Source: Karstenula rhodostoma CBS 690.94
Lineage: Eukaryota; Ascomycota; Dothideomycetes; Pleosporales; Didymosphaeriaceae
Length of the DNA stretch: 64,000 nt
Direction of reading: 5' to 3'
Assembly (NCBI GenBank): GCA_010093485.1
Contig: MU001494.1
Coordinates: 2,015,937-2,079,936 of the forward strand
The notes below the pieces were generated by a model. The model worked only from the letters and a program-made list of their open reading frames with translations, was not told the DNA's origin and did not search any database. A program made the position numbers and the translations under genes. Below, one piece after another: positions 1-10,364 of this stretch (position 1 is the first letter of the stretch; each line of letters opens with the position of its first letter).

Positions 1-80
1 AGCGCGGTCTTCCCGCCCAATTCCCTCTCATCCTGCCAGTTGCACCCTTGTGTCCCCAATCGGTGTCTCCCGCGCTTACA

Positions 81-1232
81 ATGGCCAATTCCAGCTCCAG
101 TCATCTCGTCGCGACGCTCTTCTACAAGTCCAATCAACCCAACTTCTTTCCACACCCCGACGCTTCACCACGGTCACCGACCGACGCGCTCGCACCTGCT
201 TCTCTCGAATCACTGAGGGACGGTGGCGCTCCCACCGACAACCTGGAAGAATACCCACTAGAGCCCCCCACACCTGGTCCCAATCCCCTCGATCACCTCT
301 ACGGCAGCTACATCAGCCAGTCATGTCTGACCGACTTCGTCGTGCTGCTGCGCGACATAATACCTGGCATAGAAGAATCCGGTATTGCATTCAGACAACT
401 TTCCGAAGAGAAGCTGGCGAGGGTGGTGGAGGTGCGCTTTCCAACCGCGGGCGCCGACTTGGAGGTATTACGACGGAACGAGCATGTCAGCCGCTTCGAG
501 CGCGAATGGAACCTCGAAATCGTGTGGCAAGCAGACACCGTGCATAGGCGGTACAAGCGCCTCGCAGTCTTCGACATGGACTCCACGCTCATCCAGCAAG
601 AAGTCATCGACCTGATCGCCTCGCTCATCGGCGTCGAAGACCAGGTCTCTGCCATTACGGCAGCGGCTATGAACGGTGAATTGGACTTTGAGGCGAGTCT
701 GCGGGCAAGATGCAAGCTGCTAAAGGGAGTGCCGAGCAGTGTGTGGGAGACGTTGAAGGTGCGCATCACGCTGAACGACGGCGTGCCGGAGCTCATTACT
801 GCGCTGAAGCGCTTGGGCTTCAAGACTGCAGTCCTCAGTGGAGGCTTCACGCCGTTGGCCGAGTGGATGGGCCAGAAGCTGGGCCTGGACTACGCCTTCG
901 CAAACCACCTCGTTGTCTCCGAGGATGGAAAGGAGCTCACTGGCGAGTTGACCGGCGAAATTGTCCACGCCGAGAAGAAGCGCCAGCACGTCCTCGAGAT
1001 CGCTGAGAAGGAGGGCATACTGCTGGATCAGGTGGTCTGCATCGGCGACGGCGCCAACGACCTCCCCATGATGGGAGTCGCAGGCTTGGGCGTCGCGTTC
1101 CATGCGAAGCCCAAGGTGCAGATGCAGGCTCCGGCACGACTCAACTCGAAGAGCATGCTGGATGTGCTGTACCTCTTCGGCATATCGAAGGAGGAGCAGG
1201 AAGCTCTGCTGGATAGCACGAAGCTGAGTTAG
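81..1232 (+). CDS. Phosphoserine phosphatase (SerB/Ser2 type, HAD superfamily)
   Basis: Predicted to catalyse the last step of serine synthesis, phosphoserine to serine plus phosphate, in the cytosol. The 383-residue frame carries the full HAD set: nucleophile motif FDMDST (D165 and D167), the motif II serine in VLSGGF (S253), a lysine in the HAEKKRQ stretch, and motif IV GDGANDLPM (D323, D327). SerB-type spacing and a variable N-terminal region of about 160 residues ahead of the catalytic domain fit fungal enzymes. The ATG at 81 is chosen because it is the first ATG in this frame and has a good context (acaATGG). The frame stays open upstream to base 3 without a stop, so a start or upstream exon beyond the window edge is possible. 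No intron is needed. Product certain, exact N-terminus not. Confidence 0.93.
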   Translation: MANSSSSHLVATLFYKSNQPNFFPHPDASPRSPTDALAPASLESLRDGGAPTDNLEEYPLEPPTPGPNPLDHLYGSYISQSCLTDFVVLLRDIIPGIEESGIAFRQLSEEKLARVVEVRFPTAGADLEVLRRNEHVSRFEREWNLEIVWQADTVHRRYKRLAVFDMDSTLIQQEVIDLIASLIGVEDQVSAITAAAMNGELDFEASLRARCKLLKGVPSSVWETLKVRITLNDGVPELITALKRLGFKTAVLSGGFTPLAEWMGQKLGLDYAFANHLVVSEDGKELTGELTGEIVHAEKKRQHVLEIAEKEGILLDQVVCIGDGANDLPMMGVAGLGVAFHAKPKVQMQAPARLNSKSMLDVLYLFGISKEEQEALLDSTKLS

Positions 1233-2860
1233 TGTTCCGCGGCGTGTCCTCCCTGCCAGCTGGTCCGGCTTCAACACGGAATGGAATGTCTCAAGCGGAA
1301 GCTCGATGAACTCCGGGATACCACCCAAGTGCTTGGTGCACGCGTCAAACGAAGCTTCAGTACGATTCAAAATTACTTCACATGATGAACAACAGCGTAA
1401 CGATGTTCATCATGTATTGTTCCCTTACAGACATAAATAGAAATTATACCCAACATGTCGATTTTCGTTACTTCCGGTCCGTATCTCGTTTCTGGCGTGG
1501 GCTGCTTTTTGCATCGATTCGAACATCCGCGATTTCATCCAAAATAGCATATCGCATCGGGCTCGATGCCTGGGATGTGGGAGGCGCACGACGGCCGCAC
1601 CTGCACAACAAGTTCACGAGCTCCCTTCTGGAAATATGTGGCATATAATGCTTTCCAAGCATAGGGCGCGAATGAAGGATTGTCAATAATTTTCTGCACG
1701 CGATGAAGACTCTTCTTGAGCAATGTCTATTCTGCATGGACAGTCGATTTTCGGATACCGTCTCTAGCTTCGGCTGGCCGGTAAGCGTATGACAACTAGT
1801 ACTCCACACAACAGAATTCGCGCCACTAGCCTTCGGACAAGGCTGTCAATTGCGTGCAGAGCTCCACTATATCAACACGAGCCCTCCCGGACGGAAATTC
1901 TCAGACCATGCTTCTCACGAGCAAATCTAGACTGCCGCATTCACGCCAGCAGCAATCAACATGCGCTTGGAAGTGTTGATCGCTCTATCGATAACGATGG
2001 AGAGCTGAGAAGTGGGTCCCGTCGATAGTTTGACATCTGCTAGATGCGCGTATACAGCAGCAGCTCGACCGCGCGGCCTCCTCGGAGCGCTCGCCATTGC
2101 GACATAGACTCGACTTCCGACGGCGAGATCTGGACATAGACCGCCAAGTTCGTGAATTGGATCAAGCTTTTCCCTTAAACGTGCTCGCACGACCACTTAC
2201 CAATCTTTCGGGAGCTCCGTATCCTGCCTATGGTATACAGTGCTACTCACTGAGGGGCGGCCTGCCAATCACGAGCCATCTATTTCGCGTGACCAAATGC
2301 CGAGTTCAGCATATAAACCAGCCCTAGACAGTGGTAGGACCAACGGTTCGACACGCTGCTGTAGCGCCGTTGGTGTTAGGATAAGCACTCGCTTGGCGGG
2401 CGATCATTAATTGGACTAACCTCAATGATACCATCTCGACCGCAAATCCCAACACGTTATCGATATATGTACGCTACCTTCTCGCTACCAGCTTCAGCTT
2501 CGCATTCCACCTCCTCGGTACCATCCGCTGTCTGGGTCGCCCTGAAGCTACCCTGGAGCTATCGCGACAATTCACCAGGCTTGCCTATCTGGGATGAACC
2601 CCACCTTAGTGCTGCATCTAAGCCTTTCCCACCTCACGGCTGTATACACGAGTTCTTCCAGCCGGATGCATCTCCGGCTGTCAGCGGACGCTACCATCAA
2701 CCGCTGGCATCTCGACCTCACGGTCTAATGCGGGTGTTCAGCTATACACTATGTGCGGGGCACATGCTCGACCTGGCATGGTGACAGAGGGGCTGTATCT
2801 AGTACTTCACAGCTTGATAGCGTAGTTTAACCCGACCACAGAGGATCCTGTCTGCACAGA
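1233..2860. other. Intergenic region, no supported gene
   Basis: About 1.6 kb between the phosphatase stop and the peroxidase promoter. Short open frames exist on both strands (for example near 1382-1648 and 2425-2784), but they have no recognisable domain, signal peptide or credible splice structure. The first 100-200 bases probably hold the phosphatase 3' UTR. No tRNA or other RNA gene seen. Confidence 0.6.
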
Positions 2861-2870
2861 GAGGTATAAG
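2861..2870 (+). promoter_or_regulatory. Possible TATA box of the peroxidase gene
   Basis: The sequence gaggtataag lies about 105 bases before the peroxidase ATG at 2971 and is followed by a pyrimidine-rich leader (ttctaattttttcgcttac). Spacing fits a fungal TATA element, but this rests on one short motif. Confidence 0.35.
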
Positions 2871-2970
2871 ATGGAGCGCTGGTACAGAATTTGCTCTGCA
2901 GCGCGTTCAGCGACCACTTTCGTTCAGTTCTAATTTTTTCGCTTACATTTTCCCCGTGGAATCAGTCAAT

Positions 2971-3971
2971 ATGCTTCTTCATAGTGCTATACTGTTCACT
3001 TTAGCCGCTAGGGCTGTCGCAGGTGCCAGTGGATCATCAAACACCTCTCCATCCTCCCCGTCTACCACTTCTTCAGCCTCAAACTCATCATCCTCGGGCT
3101 CTTCTTCAACAGGCAGCCCATCTTCCACCGACTGCTCTACCTGGTCCAAAGTCGCCTCAGACCTCAGCAGCACCTTCCAAGGCTGCGGCCCCGCCGCGCG
3201 CGGCGCCATCCGCGCCCCCTTCCACGACTGCATCAACAACGGCTGCGACGGCTCCCTCATCCTCGGCTCCGAATGCAGCCGCTCCGAGAACGCCGGCCTA
3301 CCACCAACCTGCACCCTGCTCGCCGCAAAGGCAAAGCAATACAACGTCGGCACCGCAGACATGATCCAGTTCGCAGCCGCCGTCGCCATCGCCGTATGCC
3401 CCCTGGGCCCCCGCGTGCGCGCCCTCGTCGGCAGGACAGACAGCAGCACGCCCGCAGCAGAGGGCCTAGTCCCCAGCACCAAAGACCCCATCGCGCAGAT
3501 CCTGCGCCAGTTCGCCGCCGTCGGCATGAGCGCTGCTGATGTCGTCGCGCTGGTCGGCTCGCACACGGTTGCCACGCAGTCCTTCGATGACCCCAGCCAG
3601 GCGGGCAAGGCGCTCGACTCCACGCCGAGTAGGTGGGATGTTAAGTTTTATTCTGAGACCAAGGCGGGGACGGCGCCGTATAGCTTTTCCAGCGACCGGC
3701 GCATGACGAATGATTCTTCGGTATGTGTGCCCCACCTGAATCGCCAGATAGCGGCAAAATGCTGATGTTTCTCCAGACTGAGGGCTCGTGGGATCGCTTT
3801 GCGCGGAGCCAGCACGCGTGGGCGGTGGCGTTTACGAGTGCGTGGGATAGGTTCGTGGTTGTTGGGAATGACGTCGGGAAGTTGAAGGATTGTTCGAGCT
3901 CGTTGCCTGGGAGTTCGAAGAGGAGAGCAGAGGGCATGGGCAGCCCGATGGGGGACGGTGCGTTTCATTGA
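2971..3971 (+). CDS. Secreted fungal class II heme peroxidase
   Basis: Two exons, 2971-3720 and 3777-3971, joined in phase 0 over a 56 nt intron (gtatgt...ctccag, branch-like ctgat near 3762); 314 residues. Residues 1-18 are a signal peptide, followed by a Ser/Thr-rich linker (about 20-53) and the peroxidase domain. The distal heme side reads IRAPFHDC with R81 and H85, then CDGS, which matches the distal calcium site. The proximal histidine is H198 in LVGSHTVA, followed by LDSTPSRWD, the class II proximal calcium region. Without the intron the frame ends at 3765 and loses the C-terminal helix region (SWDRFARSQHAWAVAF), so splicing is well supported. Expected role: extracellular H2O2-dependent oxidation. 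I cannot assign a lignin- or Mn-peroxidase subtype; generic ascomycete peroxidase is the safest name. The ATG at 2971 is preferred over an upstream in-frame GTG. Confidence 0.9.
3721..3776 (+). other. Spliceosomal intron in the peroxidase gene
   Basis: 56 nt, donor gtatgt, acceptor ctccag, branch candidate gctgatg about 12 bases before the acceptor. Removal joins codons TCG and ACT in phase 0 and bypasses a stop at 3763-3765. Confidence 0.85.
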
Positions 3972-5168
3972 ACGTATGTTCACGTATGAGGTAGTTGTTA
4001 CCTGCCTAATTCAAAGCAACGCGTAATGACTTGAGCATTTCGATGCTAGTGGAGAAACTCATGGAATGATTCTTCCATCTGGCGCTGATTGAGTACTTGA
4101 CTGTGTATGCTCCGGAAAGCACCTCTTCTCGGCGTTCAAACCCTAATGTTCCGCCAAAAACTACATCAAAGTCTTGCCACTGATGCTACATCCTAAACAA
4201 CTATTAAAATGCCCAAATCTCAATAAAACGCCGCTTTATCCTGGTACGATTTTCGAAAACGTCAGACCGAACATTCCGTGGAGCACTAATAATCTATCGT
4301 GCTATACCTATTCCACTTAGCTTGACTAGCCACAATAGCCTCCAGTAAGCTGGCGAGCGTTACGCGCGACATATATCAAGCTTGCGAGACGGCGAATGGT
4401 CTGCCTGTAGTATACAGGTCTTGATACAGGCGTCTGGAATCCGGATAGAAGTTGATTCTGGGTTTTGAGCTGGCGGATATAGTGGGATTTTCTAACGTGT
4501 AGCTATCGTCGCTGTATTCGTGTGCTCAGCCTTATAGCTGTGACGTAATCCGGACAGAAGCAGAGTCTTGGTTTTAAGCTAGCGGATATAGTAGGCTGAA
4601 TAAGGGGAGGATATTGTCGCTATATTCGTGTTTTCAGCCTTGTCGTTGTGAGCGGCACCTGGAGTTTATACGTCCTTTCATTAGATCTTGCTAGGATGCA
4701 GTCTGTGCTTATCGGGAAGAGGTATGTAATAATAGGTTAGGATATATATTGGGGGCGCATGGTGTAGTAGATGGGGGTTTTCGGTATATGGAGGATGACA
4801 TCGTATCGTACATCTAGAGGGAGATAAAAAAAAATAACAGGGTTTTTGTGAGAAGTAGAAGATGGTTACAAAAGAAAGCGTATCACTTCGATAATAGCTC
4901 GAAAAATAAAACGTATCAAAAAGAAAAAGGGTGCAAAAAGGCGCTATCTTACATGTAATTGTACCCTTCGCTCGACTGGAAGAAACTCACGACTCTGGAG
5001 CTATAGAACTACGTTGTTTACTCTTAGAAACTTGTAAAAACACAAACATTTCTTTCACTAGTCTGTTAATAAGCCTCAGCAACACCCATAACTTCTCACC
5101 ACGTGCGTAGGTCTTCATTGACTGCGATGAAAACCTTACAAGTTAAAGTTTGGATCTTTGTGCTTAGT
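3972..5168. other. Intergenic region with a tandem duplication
   Basis: No credible coding sequence. Contains the imperfect tandem repeat at 4438-4650 (listed separately). The stretch at about 4820-4940 is A-rich. Some clustered changes suggest old, mildly decayed repeat sequence, but no element can be named. Confidence 0.55.
4438..4650. repeat. Imperfect tandem duplication, period about 108 bp
   Basis: Unit 1 starts with aatccggatagaag at 4438 and unit 2 with aatccggacagaag at 4547. Both continue with a ttttRagctRgcggatatagt block and a gtcgctRtattcgtg block (4508 and 4616), so the offset is 108-109 throughout. Many differences are transitions (c/t, g/a). Confidence 0.8.
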
Positions 5169-5299
5169 GGGTCAGATGATTGACATATGGTATTCGCAAA
5201 GTTCATATGAGAGGCAGATATATATCCACAAGAACAAATCACCTGAGCCTAGCTTTCATGCACTACACCAGCGAATACCATATGTTAATCATCTGACCC
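5169..5299. repeat. 29 bp inverted repeat with a 73 bp loop
   Basis: The 29 bases at 5169-5197 (beginning gggtcagatgattgac) and those at 5271-5299 are reverse complements with a single mismatch. The structure ends about 100 bases before the ATG of the downstream gene, so it lies in that gene's promoter or 5' UTR and could form a strong hairpin or be a small MITE-like insertion. No clear target duplication is visible. Confidence 0.8.
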
Positions 5300-5402
5300 T
5301 CTACGCCTTCACCAGCGGCGCAATGGACATAATCAATCTCTATGAATACTTCCCTTACATCCACGCACCACCCCAGGCACCGCAACCCCCTGTCCCCCGA
5401 AA

Positions 5403-6242
5403 ATGGCCTCCTCGCAAGTGGACCCCTCCAACCCTCTCGAGCCCAACCCCTTCCCCCGCGGCTGGAACTCCCTCCCCACCGAACTCCGCCTCCAAATCCT
5501 ATCCTACATCCTCACCATCAACCTCGCCTCCTTCAACGGCCCCCACATCACCATCAACGACTACACACCTCCCCCCTACACCTCCGAGAACGTCCGCCAC
5601 ACAGGCCGCTTCGCAGCCCTCGCGCTCCCCCTCCTCACCTGCTCCGCCATCGACGCTGAAACCACCCTCACCATGTGGTACGGCACCAACGTCTTCTTCC
5701 TCGGCGGCCCCAGCAACCGCGGCTGCGGCGAGAAGCTAGCTTATCCCTATCTCGTGCCGAACCGCAACGCGTTTGCGTATCTGCAGCGTGTGCGGGTGTA
5801 CATCCGGGGCGACTATGCGGGGTGGGTGGATCTCGCGCGGTACTGCGCGGCCAGCAAGACGATGCCGACGTTGCGGGTTTTCTATTTAGAGTTTGTGCGG
5901 CAGGGGGAGGTTGATGCGGGTGCCAAGGCGTTGGGAGATGCGTGTGAGGAGGTCGGACGGTTGGAGGTGGCTGCGGAGAAGTTTTCCTTCCAGTATTATG
6001 GGAAGAGTGGGCTGTTGGGTCCGATTCGGCCGCCGGTGGTCGGGGATCGGATGGATTATCCAGAGATGGCGGGGATTATGAGGATGATCAACATCGTGGG
6101 TAGGGAGAAGGTTGTGAAGGAGGTGTTTCGGCGGTTTTGGTATGATTGCTTGGTGAAGGTGGAGGTGGATGGGATGTGGGAGCTTCCGCCGAAGTCCATC
6201 TACCCCTGGCAAAAGCATGTTGTTAGGACGCAGTGGCTCTAG
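5403..6242 (+). CDS. F-box-like hypothetical protein
   Basis: Single-exon frame of 279 residues. After a Pro-rich N-terminus, residues 21-37 read WNSLPTELRLQILSYIL, the LPxELRxxIxxY pattern at the start of many fungal F-box-like proteins. The rest (a GRFAAL...LLTCSAID stretch, a VRVYIRGDY segment and a final KHVVRTQWL) resembles large uncharacterised fungal F-box-like families but has no catalytic motif I recognise. If the F-box is functional the protein would be an SCF ubiquitin-ligase adaptor; this is inference from one motif. The ATG at 5403 has a good context (gaaaATGG). Third positions are G/C-rich at the 5' end, as in neighbouring genes. The 29 bp inverted repeat lies just upstream. Confidence 0.8.
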   Translation: MASSQVDPSNPLEPNPFPRGWNSLPTELRLQILSYILTINLASFNGPHITINDYTPPPYTSENVRHTGRFAALALPLLTCSAIDAETTLTMWYGTNVFFLGGPSNRGCGEKLAYPYLVPNRNAFAYLQRVRVYIRGDYAGWVDLARYCAASKTMPTLRVFYLEFVRQGEVDAGAKALGDACEEVGRLEVAAEKFSFQYYGKSGLLGPIRPPVVGDRMDYPEMAGIMRMINIVGREKVVKEVFRRFWYDCLVKVEVDGMWELPPKSIYPWQKHVVRTQWL

Positions 6243-8655
6243 GCGCGTAGTTGGCGGTCCGCTGAAGTGCTTTGGATCTTTTTGGAGTTGTTGAGATATC
6301 TGAGATACGGTGAGCTCCCAGATATACTCAGAGCTGGAACAGGGTATCTCATGGAATATTATAGTAGTCCGTCTTTGCAAAGCTCATCGGGTAATAAGAA
6401 CTGCATGTAGACTGCGAATGGAAGCCCCATAAGTGTAGCGTGTAGTTCCAGAGCAGACCGTTCACGGTCAAGTCACAACATGGATAGCTTCAAGGTATTA
6501 GCCAACGCCAAACTACGAGCGTGCTCCTCTCTGGGTTGGTGACAATGACATCGGGACAGTGGCACCTGTACAGGTCTCATATGATGCCGAAGAGGGCTCT
6601 AAATACTTAAGAGCCTTTCAATGCAGGGCAACATCAATTCTGCAAGCTTGAAGCGATGACCTGCTATTGACACAATGGTCGATGCAGATAAAAAGATACT
6701 ACCGACTCTGTCTTCGATCGCAAAGTTGGGTGGGATACAGGGCCAATGCATCATCAGAATCGAAACATTTATTTTCCGGAATTATCTGGGTTCAATAACA
6801 GCAGTGCCTCTTGATGTAAGCCATCCATTGAGGGTGGCAGGTTAACTTCTAGGAGTGGACGAAAAAGTGGCTTTCGCGCGAGCTCAGTGCAAAACCGACA
6901 TAGTTTTGCGCGCTCATCGGGATTGCGTGACCCTAGTCGGAGAGCTGGGAGGTTTTGAAAATATTCTACGGTGCATGAGCTTCAAGGGTGTTCAGCGGCG
7001 CCTGATACACCAAAATAATATCAAACTGCTTCCCAGCCGTCTGGATTCCGGAACAGGCATATTCGGACAGCATTGCCGATTTCCATAATCTTTTCAGAAT
7101 CTGGCGATAGCAAGATTGAGCCTGGTTGAGATGTGAGAGCGGATTAGTCACATGGTTCCGTTGAGCATACAAGATTCTGGCTGAAATCTCACAGAACGAG
7201 CGGAAGGATATCGGGACTGTATCCCGATATATGGCACGTACCTATGACCTAAATTGGATCAAGGTGTTCGCGTGCGCACCGCTGAGCTTTTGTCGGTTCT
7301 ATGAAAAGACTGGCTGGCGCTAGAAGCCTCTGCAACTGCCGTATATTACTTGAAAATTGCCAAGATTGGTCGCTAGGGCAGTGCAGAGCAATACGGCGGC
7401 TGGCTCCGTACCACAGCGGTCGACCGGCTTTGAGGCACATATAAGGCCGGGGTGCCACTTTGGCCCTCATGTGGGTTGCCAACTCCAATAGTATATCGAT
7501 GAAGGTGTGGGAGCCAAGCTAGTAGGCGGCAATTCATGCACTTGGGAAATGGGGGGAAAAGTGCACGCTAGTCTCGGTTGGGTAAGCACTCCGAACCCTC
7601 ACCGATAGATTTGCTCCCACCACTGCAAGGTGTTTTGGCAGCTCGATTGCACCGATCTAATGCATATCTACATCGTTACAAAGTTGAATCCAGTCGCCGG
7701 GGGCACTAAACGCCTAGGCACACTTCCAGAAACAGTTAGCTCTAAGGGTTGTTCGCGAGAGTGCAGTCACTGAAATCCTTCTACTTCAATTCGAGTCGAT
7801 AGCCACAATGGGCTGGTATGCGTCTTTCTGCCTGGCTAATCTTGTACTGCCTGGTTCAACCTAGACCGAGCGGAAAGTTTGAGCGAGGCATGCCTACCTA
7901 TATCCAGCCTGCATGCGTATGTGCTTATGTTAGCAGAGTGACTGCACCAGCTTGACAAGTGCATTCTACCAGCAGGACTGGATGCACAGATCGAGACGTT
8001 AGGTACTTAACGGATGAGGCATCGCTTGTATAGGACGCTGTCATCACGCACGTGGATGACGAATACATATATGGCGAACATGTTGTACTGGGCGCGTATA
8101 TCTAAGCCTTTACACGCTAAGATAGAGTGGGAAAATGCGACCCACCCAAACATCCCAGGTTAATATCTCAGCGCCAAGTAACAGGGGCAGGAAGGCTTAT
8201 GCTGCACAATCCATCGAATTTTCCTTGAACCTAGACCTTTTCTTACAGGGATGTTTATTGTCACCCGATTCCACCTCGTTCTGGGGATTGTGGAGGCTTA
8301 GAAGATTCTTGTACACGCGGATGCTAGGATACCGATGGTCCGCCTCAGGCGATGTCTTTTGTGGAAATATGTGATCCATACGGTGGACTGCTCCAGATCT
8401 TCATTCCAAAAACGCAGAGACCTCCGATGTCTTAGAAGAGTCCACAGACGCCGTCTGCAAGCGAGCACAGCGTGAAGACTTGGGTCCAGCGCTACAACTA
8501 TTCTGCTGAATGTAGGTGACTGCTTACGCGGAGTGAAAGCTGTTACAAGAAGAGGGGAATCTATAGTACCATCCATCCGGTCTTCGGTCGAACAAGCCTC
8601 TCCCGTCAAACAAGCCTTTCCCATCAAACGCTCTCTCGTAATGCATTCTCGCACA
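6243..8655. other. Intergenic region, no supported gene
   Basis: About 2.4 kb. Frames near 6855-7088 and 8135-8374 are short, have no recognisable motif and lack coding character. I looked for spliced exons with a signal peptide or conserved motif and found none. The last 100 bases hold the leader of the secreted-protein gene, with a local near-repeat caagcctctcccgtcaaa / caagcctttcccatcaaa. Confidence 0.5.
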
Positions 8656-9533
8656 ATGAAACTTACACTCTCCATCTCGCTAGTCGTTGCTGCTCTGTCC
8701 TTCAAGACAGTGGCACTGCCAAATACGTATTCTGAGCCTCATTCGTTCTTCGACAAGAGAGGCATCCCAGCACGCTTTGAAGTCACGAAGCACGAGACCA
8801 TCAATGGCATCAAATCCACTACAATCGAGAACAAAAATATTTCTGCGCTCTACGGTGAGCATCAATCATCGGTTCTAACAATACTTTCTGATGAAGACTT
8901 CCGTAGTGATCCCCGACGATCTGAAGAACTGGCCTTGGTGGTGCAGCGGAGACCGAAGCTACTGTGATGCCGCCTGGGCTCCGACAGTCGCCGAGGGAAA
9001 TGCGCTCGCACAATGGTACGTGCTAGCATCACACTAATCTGACTCGCACTGACCTCGTACCCGTATGTCAGGCTTGTGGACAGAGGAGATGCAGACTGTA
9101 CCATCGAGCGTCCGCAAAACTCGAAGGCAGATGCATACACAGCATTTGCGCAAGCCAACGACCATGCTAAAGTAGGCATGTTCTTCACGCATCTTGGAGA
9201 CACAGATCGTGCTTGGAAGGGCAAGTCTCAAACAAAGGTTCTGGCATACTCTTGAAGGCACGTACTGACCATATACCTGCAGCTATATTTCCTTGCTTGC
9301 AACTCGGATACATCCTGCAATCATTGGTAGAGGCTTGTCAATGCAACGGAAGAGTCGTTGGTAAGATCACAGTGCTCAAACAGTTCTCAGAATTGTCTTA
9401 ATGCCCGCCAGGATCAACTCCTCTGCCAAACTGCTGGATAAAGTCCATGAGCTTCACGGGCGACCAGAACGCGCCACCTGGTGGTGGTAATGCTTACCCG
9501 GGAGCTGGGGTTGGGATCGCCCCATACCCTTAG
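8656..9533 (+). CDS. Small secreted cysteine-containing protein (effector-like), multi-exon, 3' end unresolved
   Basis: Not recognised as a named family. Exons read with confidence: 8656-8854, 8907-9015, 9072-9237, joined over introns of 52 and 56 nt (donors gtgagc, gtacgt; branch ctgat/ctgac; phases 1 and 2) and continuing at 9283 after a 45 nt intron (9238-9282). The protein starts MKLTLSISLVVAALSF, a clear signal peptide; a KR site follows (FFDKR, Kex2-like), then a W/C-rich part (NWPWWCSGDRSYCDAAW). An in-frame ATG at 8641 is an alternative start. Past 9283 the frame gives a CNSDTSCNH segment, then stops at 9328-9330. Three continuations are possible: an intron 9327-9383 (stop 9441), an intron 9327-9411 (stop 9490), or a one-base frameshift near 9327 with intron 9361-9411 (stop 9533). 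Length 173 to about 224 residues. Its location beside a RIP block is typical of effector candidates; function unknown. Confidence 0.7.
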
Positions 9534-10364
9534 ATACGTAGAGCAAGAACAAGAAGCTTGAAGAAGGTGATGACAAAGGCCGGAAATGTTCACCAATAGC
9601 AGATTTAGATTACCAAACCGCAATCAATACATCGATATCCGTCTTGATGTCGTCTTTTTTTCACAACTCACATTGAGTAGCAAGTTGTCTGTAAAGCTGC
9701 CCCGTGATTGATCATGAACATCTGAACACGATTGTCCCACAAGACCTTTTCCGTATCGCGATAAGCGCTGCACTGAAACTCATCATGAAGTTGACTGCAA
9801 GAAGTAGTCCGGCGCGGATATGATGCAATACTCAGCCATGCATAAATGCAAACTGTGCAACGATCAGACGCACGAGGAATGACTCCAGGTCATCCAGGTT
9901 CCTTAAAGGCAGCACTTGCGTATCCTATGCAGTCACAGGTCGGCGCAGCAAGTACTTCAGCGTTATACAGGTGCTAGTTACTACGTATAATCACTCTAGG
10001 ATACACTTAGGCGCATCAATTTGTACGTCAGATCTACTTCTAGGGATAAACTCGCTAGTAACTAGAAAGCGCAACAAAGACAGGAAGTTAGCATAGATAA
10101 TATATGTTTTTCTTTGTAGAATTTCAGTGTTAATATAGTTAAGACATCAATATTCCTAGAGCTACAGTCTACACGTAACTTACCCTACTAATAACCCCCT
10201 ATACTCCCTCCTCGCGGGAGCCCCTCCCTACAGGCACCTACAGGCGCCTCCTTACTGTCTTCCAAAACCCCAGGATCCCCACATGGCATGGATGGAATTC
10301 ACGACGATAGCATGCTCTCGCGATGGGGATTGATTGTCAATTACGTCCATGTAAACAGCTCCAA
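9534..10364. other. Intergenic region with an unmutated repeat fragment
   Basis: 3' flank of the secreted-protein gene, then non-coding sequence. The part at about 10080-10190 is a less-mutated relative of the AT-rich sequence at about 11320-11410 (see findings). At 10220-10250 the phrase acaggc-acctacaggcgcct shows a short direct repeat. No gene on + is supported; the open frame at 10288-10530 is antisense to the UstYa-like exons. Confidence 0.5.

Noticed and set aside
1382..2784. Short open frames on both strands between the phosphatase and peroxidase genes
   Set aside because: No domain, signal peptide, conserved motif or splice logic, and composition looks non-coding.
5158..5739. Proline/serine-rich open frame overlapping the F-box-like gene
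   Set aside because: It is a shadow frame of the C-rich 5' end of the real gene and has no good start context.
6855..7088. 77-codon open frame starting with GTG
   Set aside because: No ATG start, no recognisable motif, isolated in non-coding sequence.
8135..8374. 79-codon open frame
   Set aside because: No recognisable feature, overlaps an equally long antisense frame, and lies in low-information intergenic DNA.
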